This document shows positions 11,996-22,069 of a stretch of DNA of 64,000 bases, in pieces. This DNA is from Adiantum capillus-veneris. Taxonomy: Eukaryota; Streptophyta; Polypodiopsida; Polypodiales; Pteridaceae. Location: contig CM043960.1 of assembly GCA_014529385.2 (NCBI GenBank), positions 77,401,910-77,465,909 on the forward strand. The letters are read 5' to 3'. Under the pieces are notes generated by a model. The model searched no databases, had not been told where the DNA came from, and worked only from the letters and a program-made list of their open reading frames with translations. The position numbers and the translations under genes were made by a program. The stretch's first letter is position 1. Each line of letters begins with the position of its first letter.

Positions 11996-12309
11996 ATTTG
12001 GGTCTTTGCTCAGGTCGAGGTCTTCCTCCATGTTCAACTAAGTTTCCCTCTGGTGTCTTTTTTTAGTGTCGTGGGGTGGCTCCCTTATCAGTCGATGTTT
12101 TTATGGTTGCTACGAGACGTCATGGCTTGGCACGAGCATGACGAGAACTTGTATTCTTTTAGTTATGCTAATATAATTCACTCACCATTGTGAGTCTTGG
12201 AGAAAAATACAAAATAGACGCAATATGATTCAAATAGGTTTTGGCTTGGTAAGCAATGACTATCTCTTAATTTTTTGCACAAAGATTGAATTCTTCAACA
12301 ACCTCTTCC

Positions 12310-12595
12310 CAGATGGTTTTCAAGAGCCCTGTGCTGCTTATCGGCACCCAAATTGTAATTCTTCTACTTCCAACATGTGTGAAAGGCCAGGAACTGTCAA
12401 ACGCCCACAACTAGATTCACTCAGATTACAAAAGGAAGCGAATGCCACAATAGGAAAACGTATGAACTTTGACGAGTGAAATAGGCAATGACGGGAAGAC
12501 GTCATGGTTCAGCTAGCATGACTTAAATTTGTAATTTTTTGGTCATGCTAATATAATACACCCACCATTGTGATTTCTACCAAAAAATAAATAAA
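12310..12595 (+). mobile_element. Second LINE 3'-end fragment
   Basis: This repeats, with divergence, the end of the LINE at 11705-12195: ORF tail text such as ATGAACTTTGACGAGTG, then GGTCATGCTAATATAAT and CACCATTGTGA. It is an independent, strongly 5'-truncated copy lying in tandem with the first. Confidence 0.7.
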
Positions 12596-13879
12596 ATCCT
12601 TCGCTATATGAAATTATTTTGAAAACTATAAGCAATAATTATCGAAACTGCGTGCTTGTTCAAGTCTGCAGTTGGGTAGGGAAGGGTACTCAAAGGGATA
12701 GTGTGGTTTGTAGGCAAAACACTGGCTTCTTGCAGAACTAGGGGGTTGGTCGAGCGTGCGACAGTCCCCAGCTTGTCAGCGACGACAGGCCAAGGAAGAG
12801 CGTGTGAGGGTAGCAAACCTTGCAGCTCTATCCTTCTTTGCACAGGCCTCTGGCAAGAACTCTGAATGTGTGATCGGGTTTGAAGGCACACTCCAACGAT
12901 ATCATGCTTGCAAGCTAGCTCAAAGATTGCTTGGCAAAATAATCGCTCTCTTTGTAAGTTTTTGAAATTGATCGCACTTATCTCTGGCATTTTAAGCGTG
13001 ATTATTTCCCAACCTCACCAACGATTATTTTGGGCCTTTGGATTTGGTCCTTAGAATTGGGCCCAATTGGCTAGGACCAGCTCCCACTGAGTATTTGCTC
13101 TAGGGGGTCGATGGTCCTGTAGGTCGCTAAGGCTTACCATTGAGGCCTCGAGGGTCCCAACAGGGTGCCTCGGCCATGTTGTGTGTCTCTCGCTTTGAAG
13201 TTCAACGCATTTGACAAAATGGAGTTCCATTCAAACCCTCTTATGCAGAGGCATTTTTGGGGGTCAAGGGGTGGCTAAAGGATAATTCAATAGAATCAGT
13301 GGAAAATGGCCCTGAAGATAGAGCAAAGGGGTCTAGCAATCTAAGTAGCAATGCCAACGCCCATAACAATGTTGCCTCCTTGAATACGATAGAGCTTAAA
13401 GAGTGCAAAGTGTAGTTAAAAAAGGAGCTATCAACTATCTTGACCCGTGCTTTCTAATAAGAGGTCATTTGAGGAGTCGATGGCACCAACCACATCCATG
13501 GACAATGCAAAGGGTGACAAGGTCTTCCAAGCTCTTAAGAAGACTCTCTCACAAAGTATAGAAATAGAGGATGCTCTTACAATGGCTATCGCTCTTGCTT
13601 TGATCAAGAGACAGCTCAGTGTGCTTGCAAACTTGACGCTAGTGTTTGCATTCATCGATAGAGTGTCAATTAAGGTCGAACTAATCAATTGGCTTTACAA
13701 TCCAAATGTCTAGAATCAGGATGGATCGATGGAATCCACTCAGTATCTGGCAAAAGGTTCTTCTTAGTCTAGTTTAATGATGCAACAATAATAACTAAAG
13801 TCTTGGCCAAAAGCCCTCTCTTCTTTAACTGCTCGCTGGATTGTGTGCTTCCCTAGGATCCCTCATTTGGTCCCCCAAC
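12596..13879 (+). other. Probable LINE 5' region / ORF1 N-terminal part
   Basis: The stretch lies immediately upstream of a plus-strand ORF1 core and has open segments (for example 13447-13713) with no recognised domain. The position suggests the 5' UTR and N-terminal ORF1 of the LINE that continues to 16290. Nothing in the sequence itself proves it. Confidence 0.35.
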
Positions 13880-14225
13880 ACTTTTAAGGACCTGTGACCT
13901 GTGTGGGTAGTGTTTTTTAACCTTCCAATATGGATCAAAGACAATTTGAGAGACTTTATAGCCTCCTTGGGAACCCTGTTGTTCATGCCATCTAGCAAAA
14001 AAGGAGGTACTATTGCAAATAAGATATGCATATGGTGGGATATTAGACATCCCCAACCCAAAGTATGGTTGTAAATGTTGGGACCAGCCTGAAGGTAATC
14101 CCACTAAATTTTGGCACCTATTTGGGTGTATATTTTAAATGCAATGGATTTGGACACTTTCCAAGGTCTTTCCCACCTACGACCATGGAACCAGATCCGA
14201 AGAGTGGGGGGAAATCTCTACAATG
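13880..14225 (+). pseudogene. LINE ORF1 core with zinc knuckle
   Basis: The plus strand reads PVWVVFFNLPIWIKDNL, ANKICIWWDIRHPQPK, and after a stop/frame change GTSLKVIPLNFGTYLG and VYFKCNGFGHFPRSF. This is the DUF4283 plus zinc-knuckle arrangement of plant LINE ORF1. It is the plus-strand relative of the fragment at 8990-9535. It is followed after about 600 bp by ORF2, the normal LINE order. Confidence 0.7.
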
Positions 14226-14576
14226 GAAGAACCCCAAACAAATATGATAATCAGGAAATCAGCAGTCAAGGAAAAGTGAACAATGAGAGAAGGGGGGGTC
14301 AATTCAACAGCAACCTAAAAGCCCCACATAGCATGAAAATTCAAGAGCAACCAGAGAAGTCCTCTTACGCCTTAAATAGTGGAGTTAAGGATGTCCCTAG
14401 CTTTTGCTTCTCATCCTCTCCCCTCAAAACTCCAACCCCAGTGATCCAAAAGATAGTTCTCTCACTCACCTTCTGTAAGGGTGGTGAAGGATGGCATCAG
14501 GTCTCCAATATATCATGCAAGCCATTCAAATCCTAGGCCATGGCGTTTGGAAAACTAAAGGAAATCCCATTTGATA

Positions 14577-14614
14577 CCCCCCCCCCCCCCCCCCCCCCCC
14601 CCCCAAAAAACCCC
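14577..14614. repeat. C28-A6 homopolymer tract
   Basis: Twenty-eight C residues (14577-14604) are followed by six A and four C. It lies between LINE ORF1 and ORF2. Length may be affected by sequencing. Confidence 0.9.
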
Positions 14615-14809
14615 TTCCTTTTTGTATGAGAACCTTTTTTATGTGATGCAGGATATTGATCTTGAGAACCTCATGAAAAAAAAGATGGCAAATTCCCTAA
14701 TTGAGGTTGGGAAAATGCCTATATGGAGGAAGACTATATGAAAGGAAATACTGAGGAAATATTCCTTGAGATGGAGTTTGTACCTCTTTCTCAATGATGG
14801 AAGATATTA

Positions 14810-16290
14810 TTATGCAGTCATGGAATTTGAAGGGCATAAAAACCCAAAAGAAGCATGTCCTTTTCTGGGATGAGATAAGAAAAGCCATGGATGGCATCTC
14901 TTGAGCCATTCAAGAGCATCACCTAGATGCCTCCGACAGAAGGAAGCATGCATTAGGCAAGAATCTAGCATTCTAAGTACATATGGATACAATGGCATCG
15001 CAATCATTGTGGATAAAAACATTGAGTCAAAGGTGATCCTAAATCATGCATCTCGAAGAGTCCTAGGGGGAGGATTAACTGGGCCAGACAACCATCACCA
15101 ATTATCAATATGTATGGCTCTGTGATGCTAGGAATAGAGCCAAATTATGGATGTATCTTAGAGACACCCCTATTGAGGGTGAGTGGTGCTTGCGGAGAAT
15201 AGAAAGGACATAATAGGTTCTTCAAGTCTTCTAGCGAGCTCTAAAAAGTGAAATGGTTGAGCCTATGTGAAAGCTAGCTAGGCATTGATGGACCTGTGTT
15301 CTCGGTTGGTCCATGGAACACACCAAGATTTACCTACACAAGCCTTCAATATTCCTACACTATCTCTCGTCTTGACATATGCTACTGCTCCCATCAAGCT
15401 GACTGGATTTTGTCTATAGTAGAATTGAAGATAGCCACTTCCCATACTTTGTCAAATCACCTGCCACTATCCATGAAACTCGGAAAAGCAAAGGGAGAAC
15501 ATCAATACCTCGAAGGATCAAAGAAGAAGCTAGTAACAGGGGAGGACCTTTTCAAGGATCCACTTTTCAAAATTCTTGCAAAAAAAAGCCCTGAGCAAGC
15601 TCAATAAAGATGTGGAATCAAAGAATCCAAGAGCATGGGATGTCTTTGCTTGGACTATCCAGAAAAGAAATTAAAAGAATGGGCCCAAGGGTGAACAAGG
15701 CATGCAAGGAAAACCATAAGAAAATTTTAGATGAAGTTGAAATGTTGAACAACAAAAAAAGAGACGGGAGAGCCTCCATTGTAGAGCACAAGAGGTGGCT
15801 CAAAGCAAAAGAGGATATGGTAGAGCAACAGCTTGAAGAGGTAAGAAAGGCAAGAGTATTATCTAGAGAGATCTTCTTGCAACCAAAGGCTGCCAACGAG
15901 AGGAGGCCGCGAATCAAGCAATCTTATTCAGGGCACTCAAAGTCAAGAGGAATCAAGGAATCATCTACACAATGATAGGTGATGAAGGAAATGTGGTCCA
16001 AGACCCAGATCATATGGCTAAGTTGATGCTCAATCACTTGAGTCATATCTTAGGACAATCAGAGTCCCAGTCCAGAGAGGTGTACAAAGCAAGAGACTCT
16101 CTTCTCAGTAGTGTCAGCAAAACTGTTACACCATTTGAAGTGAACTTTCTCCAGAAGATCTTCATCGAGGATGAATGCTCACTCACACTACAATCATTAG
16201 ACAAGGAGAAGTCCCCAAGATGGGATGGTATGACAACTGAGTTCTTCAAGGGATTCTAAAGGGATCTCAAATCCCCTATTACCAAGCCCT
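14810..16290 (+). pseudogene. LINE ORF2: endonuclease and start of reverse transcriptase
   Basis: WNLKGIKTQKKHVLFWDEI marks the start of an APE-type endonuclease. SNHLPLSMKLGK is its C-terminal (S)DH block with D replaced by N. After coiled, basic linker segments (15610-15975) comes SLDKEKSPRWDGMTTEFFKGF, the N-terminal RT signature (KSPG.DG...EFF..FW). The reading is broken by several stops. It ends abruptly near 16290, where LTR-like sequence begins, so the RT catalytic core is missing from this copy. Confidence 0.75.
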
Positions 16291-16369
16291 CCTTGTAGGG
16301 TGATGAATACAAGTATACAGAGGGGTCTCGTCTATTGGGATTAAAGGCTAATATGCCTTTGCCCCAGGT

Positions 16370-16553
16370 CGGACGTCTGGTGTCCAGTCGCCCACTAACC
16401 TCACTGACACACTTACCTTATTCTTTATATACATAAGGCAATAAGGAGTGAGTGATTCTTTAGGCTACTCTACTCCACCCAGATACAGTCTCTCCTCTCC
16501 TCTTCCCCATCCCGTATCACGCACACACGCACCCACGCACGTGCTCCTCTCAA
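16370..16553 (+). mobile_element. LTR-like fragment followed by a Met-tRNA primer site
   Basis: Sequence from about 16379 (TGGTGTCCAGTCGCCCACTA) to CTCCTCTCA (16551) has the layout of the LTR at 29821-29968: a CGCCCACT start, a CTTTATATACATAAGG box and a CT-rich end. It is followed by TGGTATCAGATT (16555-16566), a near match to the initiator-Met primer-binding site. Only a short leader follows, so this is a truncated copia-like element that interrupted the LINE. Confidence 0.55.
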
Positions 16554-16659
16554 CTGGTATCAGATTACCACGCTTTGTGCGGCATCTATGCAATGTCGAC
16601 AGCGCATGCACAAGATTCAGCTCAAGATAAGGCTCAATTGTGAGTCTGCAGTGTAATGC

Positions 16660-16855
16660 AAATAGCAAAATATAAATTTATTGCATCTGACAGTTGTCAA
16701 AAGCTATGGATTATGCACAAGGATATCAAGTGTATGGATATTTTACTATTAAAGTGCTCTTTATGAGCCATGGCCATTTATTTCCAACCGGACCGTATAT
16801 ATTCATTTTGAGCATTCAAGAGATCTATAAATAAATATGTGTAAGAGGAAATTTC
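16660..16855 (+). repeat. Dispersed repeat, copy 1 of 2
   Basis: About 190 bp, from AAAATATAAATTTATT through AAAGCTATGGATT and AAAGTGCTCTTTATGAGC to ATTCAAGAGATCTATAAA, recurs in the same orientation at 28640-28835. Function and family are unknown. Confidence 0.8.
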
Positions 16856-17641
16856 TTACTCTTTTACCAACTTATACGGATAGTGGTGATGGTAGGCCTG
16901 AAAGCAAAAGCAAACACAACATCAAAAGAGGATATAACAAGATGAGGAAACAATGATCAAGACAAATAATATAGAAATACCATTGCCACAATGATGGACT
17001 TGAAAAATGAATAAATAAATAAATAAATTTGTAAAGATAGATAAAATGGAGACACTCGGAGTCAAAGAGATGCACGCGTGTGTGCACACACACACACACA
17101 CTTTTGCATCAACTTTAGTTGTGGAATCTCACAGAGGACCTTCACCGTGTAGGGTTTGTTGTGTGTAATGAAAGCAAAACTCATTTCGTAAGGCATCCAC
17201 CTTTGGCCAATAGTTAAACCCATCAAAACAAAAGCGCAAGCCAAGTAACAAGCTACTATATAAGCTAATTATAAGATCTCCTAATAACCACGTTTTAATT
17301 AAAGCTTGTCGTTGCCAATTACATCCCTCTTAATATTCCCCCTGCTATGTATAATGGCTGCTATATCGACTATTAGAATGAGGATAAAGCTATGTAAGTA
17401 GTTATCAACTAAAAAGGAGAAAATTGCTCTATCCTCACTATTCCCAGGATCCATTAGCACAGCAATGCATGGTTATACCCATTAGTAATGATGTAATGTA
17501 ATTAGATTCTCGCTTTGATTGCTTTGTGATCATCTTTATTGCTGCATCAAGTGATAGTGAAAGTGTTGTTGCATTTACTTGATGTTCCTTCATTTATTTC
17601 CTTGTGTATGACATCCCTCTTAACATTTCTGATGTCGGGGT
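16856..17641. other. No gene; flank of copia element A
   Basis: AT-rich sequence with a short CA run near 17086-17101. No coding or structural feature is supported. Confidence 0.4.
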
Positions 17642-18206
17642 TGTGGATTTTATTGCACCTCACACCCATGACAAAACCCCCTAGTCTAGAAGTCATGTAA
17701 ATCATGTGTGTGTATTTATGAAGGCAAGATGTGTCTGTAAGGCTATGGTCATACGAGGCTTACATTAGGAGAAATTTGAACTCAATTTTGGGCCCTGTAA
17801 GCATTAGGAGATTTCGGAGGTCTTTTGGAGGGCCTTTTGGAAGAGAGAGGAAAATAAACTCCTCCAATGAGAGAAGAGCCTACGTTACGTAGAAAAATAG
17901 ATTGATATTAACAAAAATATAAAAGGTGTCCCTCTCCTCATTTAATAATCTAGTGGTCCTTGAAAACGATCACTCTCTTTCATTTAATGCGAGCACCTTT
18001 TTCAGAAGGTAGATGCGGTGCATTTGATACGGCTTACGTCATCAGTAGAATTCAAAAAGTTACAAAACTATCAAGTGGTGGAAGATTTTGAAAGTTTTGA
18101 TACTGTCAATGCGTCCGGAACGCCCAAATATCTTAGAAATGAATGTCCAATTGCCTGGCTCCGACATCCAAAGAGGCAAAGAATGTCAAAAACCCCTAAA
18201 AGAACA

Positions 18207-18274
18207 TTTTACTAACGGCGCGCGAGGGGGCATTCCAAAATTTTGGAATGCCTCATCGCGCGCCGTTAGTAAAA
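18207..18274. repeat. GC-rich hairpin 1 (ACTAACGGCGCGCG arms)
   Basis: A near-perfect 68-bp palindrome centred at 18240/18241, with outer arms TTTTACTAACGGCGCGCG and CGCGCGCCGTTAGTAAAA. It is the best preserved of four similar hairpins in this element. Confidence 0.9.
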
Positions 18275-18586
18275 GCCCCTTTTTTCCTCTTTTAGAGAGC
18301 TTTTTGATAGGAAAATGTCAAAAAATCTCTAAAAACGCCTCCATCTATCACATAGGTTTTTTCTTCATCATCTTAGCCTTAGAGATCATAATTTCGAGTC
18401 TATAAGAGTGAGCACGCACACCCATTGTTACAATTCTACAAAGTGCATTTTGATCACACACACACAGACAAATATAACATACACACAAACACACAGACAC
18501 AAATATAACATACACACACACAGACATACACACACACTCACAACCACACAGACACACAAATATAACATACACACACACACACACAG

Positions 18587-18588
<2 letters not shown>

Positions 18589-18630
<42 letters not shown>
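18589..18630. repeat. (CT)n microsatellite
   Basis: About 20 CT units, directly abutting GC-rich hairpin 2. Confidence 0.95.
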
Positions 18631-18634
<4 letters not shown>

Positions 18635-18690
18635 AAGGCGCGCGTAGAGAGGCACAACCGGTGTGCATGTCTCTATGCGCACCTTTAGTA
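18631..18690. repeat. GC-rich hairpin 2
   Basis: Arms ACTAAAGGCGCGCGTAGAGA and TCTCTATGCGCACCTTTAGT around an ACCGGT centre. Same family as the hairpin at 18207. Confidence 0.85.
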
Positions 18691-18777
18691 CTATGCATCC
18701 ACCAGTGTATGTGTGAGTGTTATAGAGAGAGGAAGTAAGGCGGGGGAAAGAGAGAGAGAGTCTTTCTGTTGCCTTAT

Positions 18778-18837
18778 ACTAACGACGCGAGAAGGTGGTT
18801 TTTGAGGTCAAAAAATGCTCCACGCGCGCCGTTAGTA
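18778..18837. repeat. GC-rich hairpin 3
   Basis: Arms ACTAACGACGCGAGAAGG and GCGCGCCGTTAGT with a TTTTTGAGGTCAAAAA loop region. Same family; slightly diverged. Confidence 0.8.
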
Positions 18838-18848
18838 ATGGGAGTCTC

Positions 18849-18851
<3 letters not shown>

Positions 18852-18889
<38 letters not shown>

Positions 18890-18909
18890 AAATATGTTAA
18901 GCTATAGAA

Positions 18910-18957
<48 letters not shown>
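18852..18957. repeat. (CT)n and (GA)n microsatellites in inverted arrangement
   Basis: (CT)n at 18852-18887 and (GA)n at 18911-18957 are separated by 23 bp, so the pair can fold into one long stem. Confidence 0.95.
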
Positions 18958-19037
18958 ATGGTGCAAAAGTGCAATAGAGAAACATGGGTAGGCTTTCTTG
19001 AAAGATAATTGTCCAAAAATCACTCAAAGGAGCTTTG

Positions 19038-19099
19038 TACTAACGGCGCGCAGAGGGGCATTCTAGCATTTTAGAATGCCTCCTCGCGCGCCTTAAGTA
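19038..19099. repeat. GC-rich hairpin 4
   Basis: Arms ACTAACGGCGCGCAGAGG and CTCGCGCGCCTTAAGT around CATTCTAGCATTTTAGAATG. It is the inverted-arm partner of hairpin 1 in the long foldback. Confidence 0.85.
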
Positions 19100-20254
19100 A
19101 AAAGCCCATTTTTTGGGGTTTTTTGACATTTTTTGCCTCTCCGGATGTCGGAATGAGACAAGTAGACATTCGTTTTTAGAGTATTTTGGCGTTCCGGACG
19201 CATTGGTGGTGTCAAAAGCCTCAAAATCTATCACTATTTGACAGTTTGTGACTTTTCAACTTTTAGTGATGATGTAAGCTGCCTTGAATGCGCCGCACCT
19301 GCCTCCTGAAAAAGATGCTCGCATTAAATAAAAAAGTGACCGTTTTCAAGGACGATTGGGAATATAAATCTACTTTTTAAAGTGTCTGGCTGTCCTTTTG
19401 GACGTACTCACAAGGTGCAAGTGCATTTTAAAAAAAGTTTCTAGAGAGAGAAATACAATTTCTTACAAGGCCCTCCAAATGACCTCCGAAATTTTCTAAT
19501 GAAACACCAACTCAACATAGAGAGAGGTAATCCTGAAAAATACAAAAGTAGTTTTTTGGAATTTTATTTCACATAGTATAAACGTAAAAGTTTGCTTAAT
19601 CACTTAAATGCATGCTCGTACAAAATGCTTTTCGAGAGCCCAACTTAAGTGTGACAAAATTAATCCATGTCTGTATATCTTAATGAGTGATGTGATGTAC
19701 GATGAGAGAAAACACATAAGAAATGTTTTCAAAATACAAAAAGAACACCACAAATGCATTTGGAACGTCCAAAAACCTTAGGATAGTACTTTGAAACACT
19801 GAAATCCGACGTCTCTAGCTCAAGATACAACCTTTTTTAAGACTAGGGCTTCATGAGGTCAGAACCAAGAAAATAGAGGCTCTAGAGACCCCTCAGGGGC
19901 CTCTATTCGCTTGGTTATGACCCCTTCATAGTTTTAAATAGTACCTATCAATCGCTATCAAGTACGACCCATTCGAATTTGAATTGCGAGAACCTCATAA
20001 AAAGTGATTGATGCTTGTGTGAGATAGCAATGTCGGGTCATGAAAAGGCGCTCGGCGTTTGTGCAAGATGCCACTATGAAGCGCCTTACTTTTTAGGTGA
20101 CAATGACAATTTCACCAAAATGGTTTTCATAGACATTTTCAAAACTGAGAAAAAAGGCTTTTCTATGTAATGTTAGCCTTCTTCCTATTGGTTAAGAAGC
20201 ATTCTCTCACTAGAGTTAAAAGGCCCAAAAATGAGTCCATTTCTTTCCGAGTAT

Positions 20255-20920
20255 GTTATCAGTTATTTGAACAAATAAAACTATGGTCATGCAAGGCTTA
20301 GTTATCAACTCTAAATAACTAAGCCAGCTATGCCCATACAGAGCATTAAATGAATAACTGAGCCTCTTGCATGGTCATAAGAGGCTTAGTTCTTCATTCA
20401 TCCTCCCAACTAAGCCTTGAACTTCACAACTATGCCAAAATCAGAATAGTTACAAAGGGTGGGGATAGTTATTCATTTAATGCTTCTTTTTACGTGTGAT
20501 CAAGAATGAGGCTTAGTTATTTGTTCAAATAACTGATAACCAAGCCTCATGGCAAAGGGTGGGGATAGTTATTCATTTAATGCTTCTTTTTACGTGTGAT
20601 CAAGAATGAGGCTTAGTTATTTGTTCAAATAACTAAGCCTCATTCTTGATCACATGTAAAAAGAAGCATTATTCACAAATAACTAAGCCTCATTCTTGAT
20701 CACACGTAAAAAGAAGCATTAAATGAATTACTATCGCCACCCTTTGTAACTATGCCGATTTTGACATAGTTGTGACGATCAAGGCTTATTTGGGAGGATG
20801 AATGAACAATTAAGCCTCGTGTGACCATGCAAGAGGCTTAGTTATTCATTTAATACCCTGTCTGGGCATATTTGTCTTAGTTATCTATAAATGATAACTA
20901 AGCCCCGCGTGACCATAGCC
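20255..20920. repeat. Palindromic block with repeated AACTAAGCCTCATTC motifs
   Basis: A roughly 640-bp inverted repeat starts with CTATGGTCATGCAAGGCTTA (20281-20300) and ends with its partner at 20900-20918. Inside, GGGTGGGGATAGTTATTC and GATCAAGAATGAGGCTTAGT each occur twice and reappear inverted. It could be an older MITE whose right end now serves as the right end of the larger element. Confidence 0.75.
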
Positions 20921-21130
20921 CAAGCAAGTAACTTGTGTGCTGCACAAGCAAGGTGCATGTGACAAGCTAGCATATAAGCAGGTTTTTGTAGTCTCTTTTG
21001 TGTGCAATAATCAAATTATTTTGCATCGAGGGTATTGTGCAATTGTTACTCTCTCAAGCATTGCACTAACATCTACAACCATGCCATTACCATGAATGGC
21101 ACACTAATCCGCTCTCCTTAATTCTATGTG

Positions 21131-21143
21131 TGGTATCAGAGTG
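21131..21143 (+). promoter_or_regulatory. Primer-binding site of element A (initiator Met tRNA)
   Basis: TGGTATCAGAGTG, two bases after the 5' LTR, matches the plant initiator-Met complement TGGTATCAGAGC except at its last base. Confidence 0.85.
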
Positions 21144-21618
21144 TGGCCTAGATTAGAATTTTCTAATCTATTAGATATTATGCATCTTTACTATCCTAGA
21201 TTGCATTGGCCCTCTCTCTCTCTTTGCCATTGTAATTACTAATCATAATTTTCCCATTCATTTGCATGTAGATTAGCGAGTTGATGGAATTGACATTTGC
21301 ATTGTTTTTTGCTTGGTTTTTTGCACGTAGTCAAATCCTCCAATTTCCATTGGAATGCTTGTGTGGAGCTTTTAATTTTTTCTTCGATTTGAATCCTCAA
21401 GTGCTCAATTTGGAGGTGATTAGCCCACTGATCAAAGGCGACACATTGCTAAAGGGAGGACATCGGAGTAACTTTTGGCCGTTCGAGTTGCTTTGTGGCG
21501 AGTCCAGCTCACACATGTGATGCTTTCCCTTGTGCTGACTGCTGTCCACCGAGTCCCACCATTGAGCCCCTAAGAGGGCCTTCTCATAGCCCTTTGAAAG
21601 AGCCTCTGAAAGCACCCC

Positions 21619-22025
21619 CTCCGGACTAAGTGGCACGGGCATGGGAGGGTGGGTTCTATGGTGGGGGGATTGTGGACCTTAGATCTGGGAGGTGGCATCG
21701 AAAGTAATCTAGGGTACCATAGATTATAAAAGTAATCTAGGGTAGCCTAGATTACTTTCGGGGGTTGCCGTCTTGCACACTTGTTTTAAGTAAATTAGGG
21801 CCCCCGTGTTTCATAAACGCGCGCAAGGCAAAGTGGTTAGGACATGTGCCTCTCATGGGTGAAGTCATGGTTCAAACCCCACGTCCGCAAAATGGAGCAC
21901 CTTAGATTATTTTTGCAATCTAGGGTACCCTAAATTACAAAAAAGTAATCTAAGGTATCTGCACTCATATCTACGGCCCACAATTGTAGATCCACCCTCC
22001 CATGCCCGTGCCACTTAGTCCGGAG
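21619..22025. repeat. Foldback element with 34-bp perfect arms enclosing a tRNA-like box pair
   Basis: The arms at 21619-21652 and 21992-22025 (starting CTCCGGACTAAGTGG) are exact inverted copies. Inside are two copies of a palindrome AATCTAGGGTACCCTAGATT (near 21708-21760 and 21918-21937) and a tRNA-derived SINE-like segment at 21818-21890. No coding capacity. Confidence 0.8.
21818..21890 (+). ncRNA. tRNA-derived SINE-like segment (A and B boxes)
   Basis: GGCAAAGTGGTTAGGACA resembles the RNA polymerase III A box (TRGCnnAGYnGG). GGTTCAAACCC (21869-21879) is a close B box (GGTTCGANTCC). Spacing is about 35 bp, as in tRNA genes. The acceptor and T stems do not pair well, so it is not a functional tRNA. 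A partial copy (AGTGGTTAGGACATGTGCCT and a few bases more) lies at 22367-22392. Confidence 0.6.
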
Positions 22026-22032
22026 GAAAGCT

Positions 22033-22035
22033 CCC

Positions 22036-22066
<31 letters not shown>

Positions 22067-22069
22067 AAA
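22033..22069. repeat. C24-A13 compound homopolymer
   Basis: Twenty-four C are followed by thirteen A directly beside the right arm of the foldback. Confidence 0.9.

Larger units (their letters stand above)
10230..12195 (+). mobile_element. 5'-truncated LINE (ORF2 3' half and 3' tail)
   Basis: RT-core remnants (IALPLKRG, matching the I...RGTRQGCPLSP block, near 10365) are followed by the thumb/connection region, a zf-RVT domain and a 3' UTR ending GCTAATATAATTCACTCACC-like near 12165-12190. The same 3' end recurs at 12543-12572, which marks it as the family's terminus. The 5' half, with ORF1 and endonuclease, is missing, as is usual after incomplete target-primed reverse transcription. Confidence 0.75.
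17800..19510. repeat. Long inverted repeat (arms about 400-470 bp)
   Basis: Left-arm text such as GATTTCGGAGGTC (about 17810), ATTTAATGCGAGCA (17985), GTCCGGAACGCC (18112) and ACTAACGGCGCGCG (18210) recurs in reverse complement and reverse order between about 19490 and 19036. The arms enclose about 780 bp holding CT/GA runs and further GC-rich hairpins. Confidence 0.85.
17741..20920. mobile_element. 3.18-kb TIR element inserted in an LTR; PIF/Harbinger-like target site
   Basis: The ends are GGCTATGGTCATACGAGGCTTA and its inverted partner, differing at about 3 of 22 positions. The insertion is flanked by TAA (17738-17740) and CAA (20921-20923), which fits a 3-bp TAA duplication with one later change. 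The intact 3' LTR (TGTAAGCAAGTAAC near 26605) shows the empty site. No transposase is encoded, so it is non-autonomous. The interior holds a long foldback (17800-19510), GC-rich hairpins and a second palindromic block (20255-20920). The PIF/Harbinger suggestion rests only on the GG end and 3-bp site. Confidence 0.7.
17642..21128 (+). repeat. 5' LTR of element A (interrupted)
   Basis: Two parts, 17642-17740 and 20921-21128, align collinearly with the intact 3' LTR at 26511-26829. Shared landmarks are TCACACCCAT, TATGAAGGCAAGATGTGT, GACAAGCTAGCATATAAGCA and CCATGAATGGCACACTAATC. The joined length is about 307 bp against 319 bp for the 3' copy. Confidence 0.85.

Noticed and set aside
12604..12990. 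128-residue minus-strand ORF
   Set aside because: No domain; lies in the probable 5' region of a plus-strand LINE and overlaps an opposing frame.
18348..18977. Several short ORFs with RE, SL or CV repeats
   Set aside because: They are translations of CT/GA and CA microsatellites.
21818..21890. Functional tRNA gene
   Set aside because: Has A and B boxes, but acceptor and T stems do not pair; better called SINE-like.
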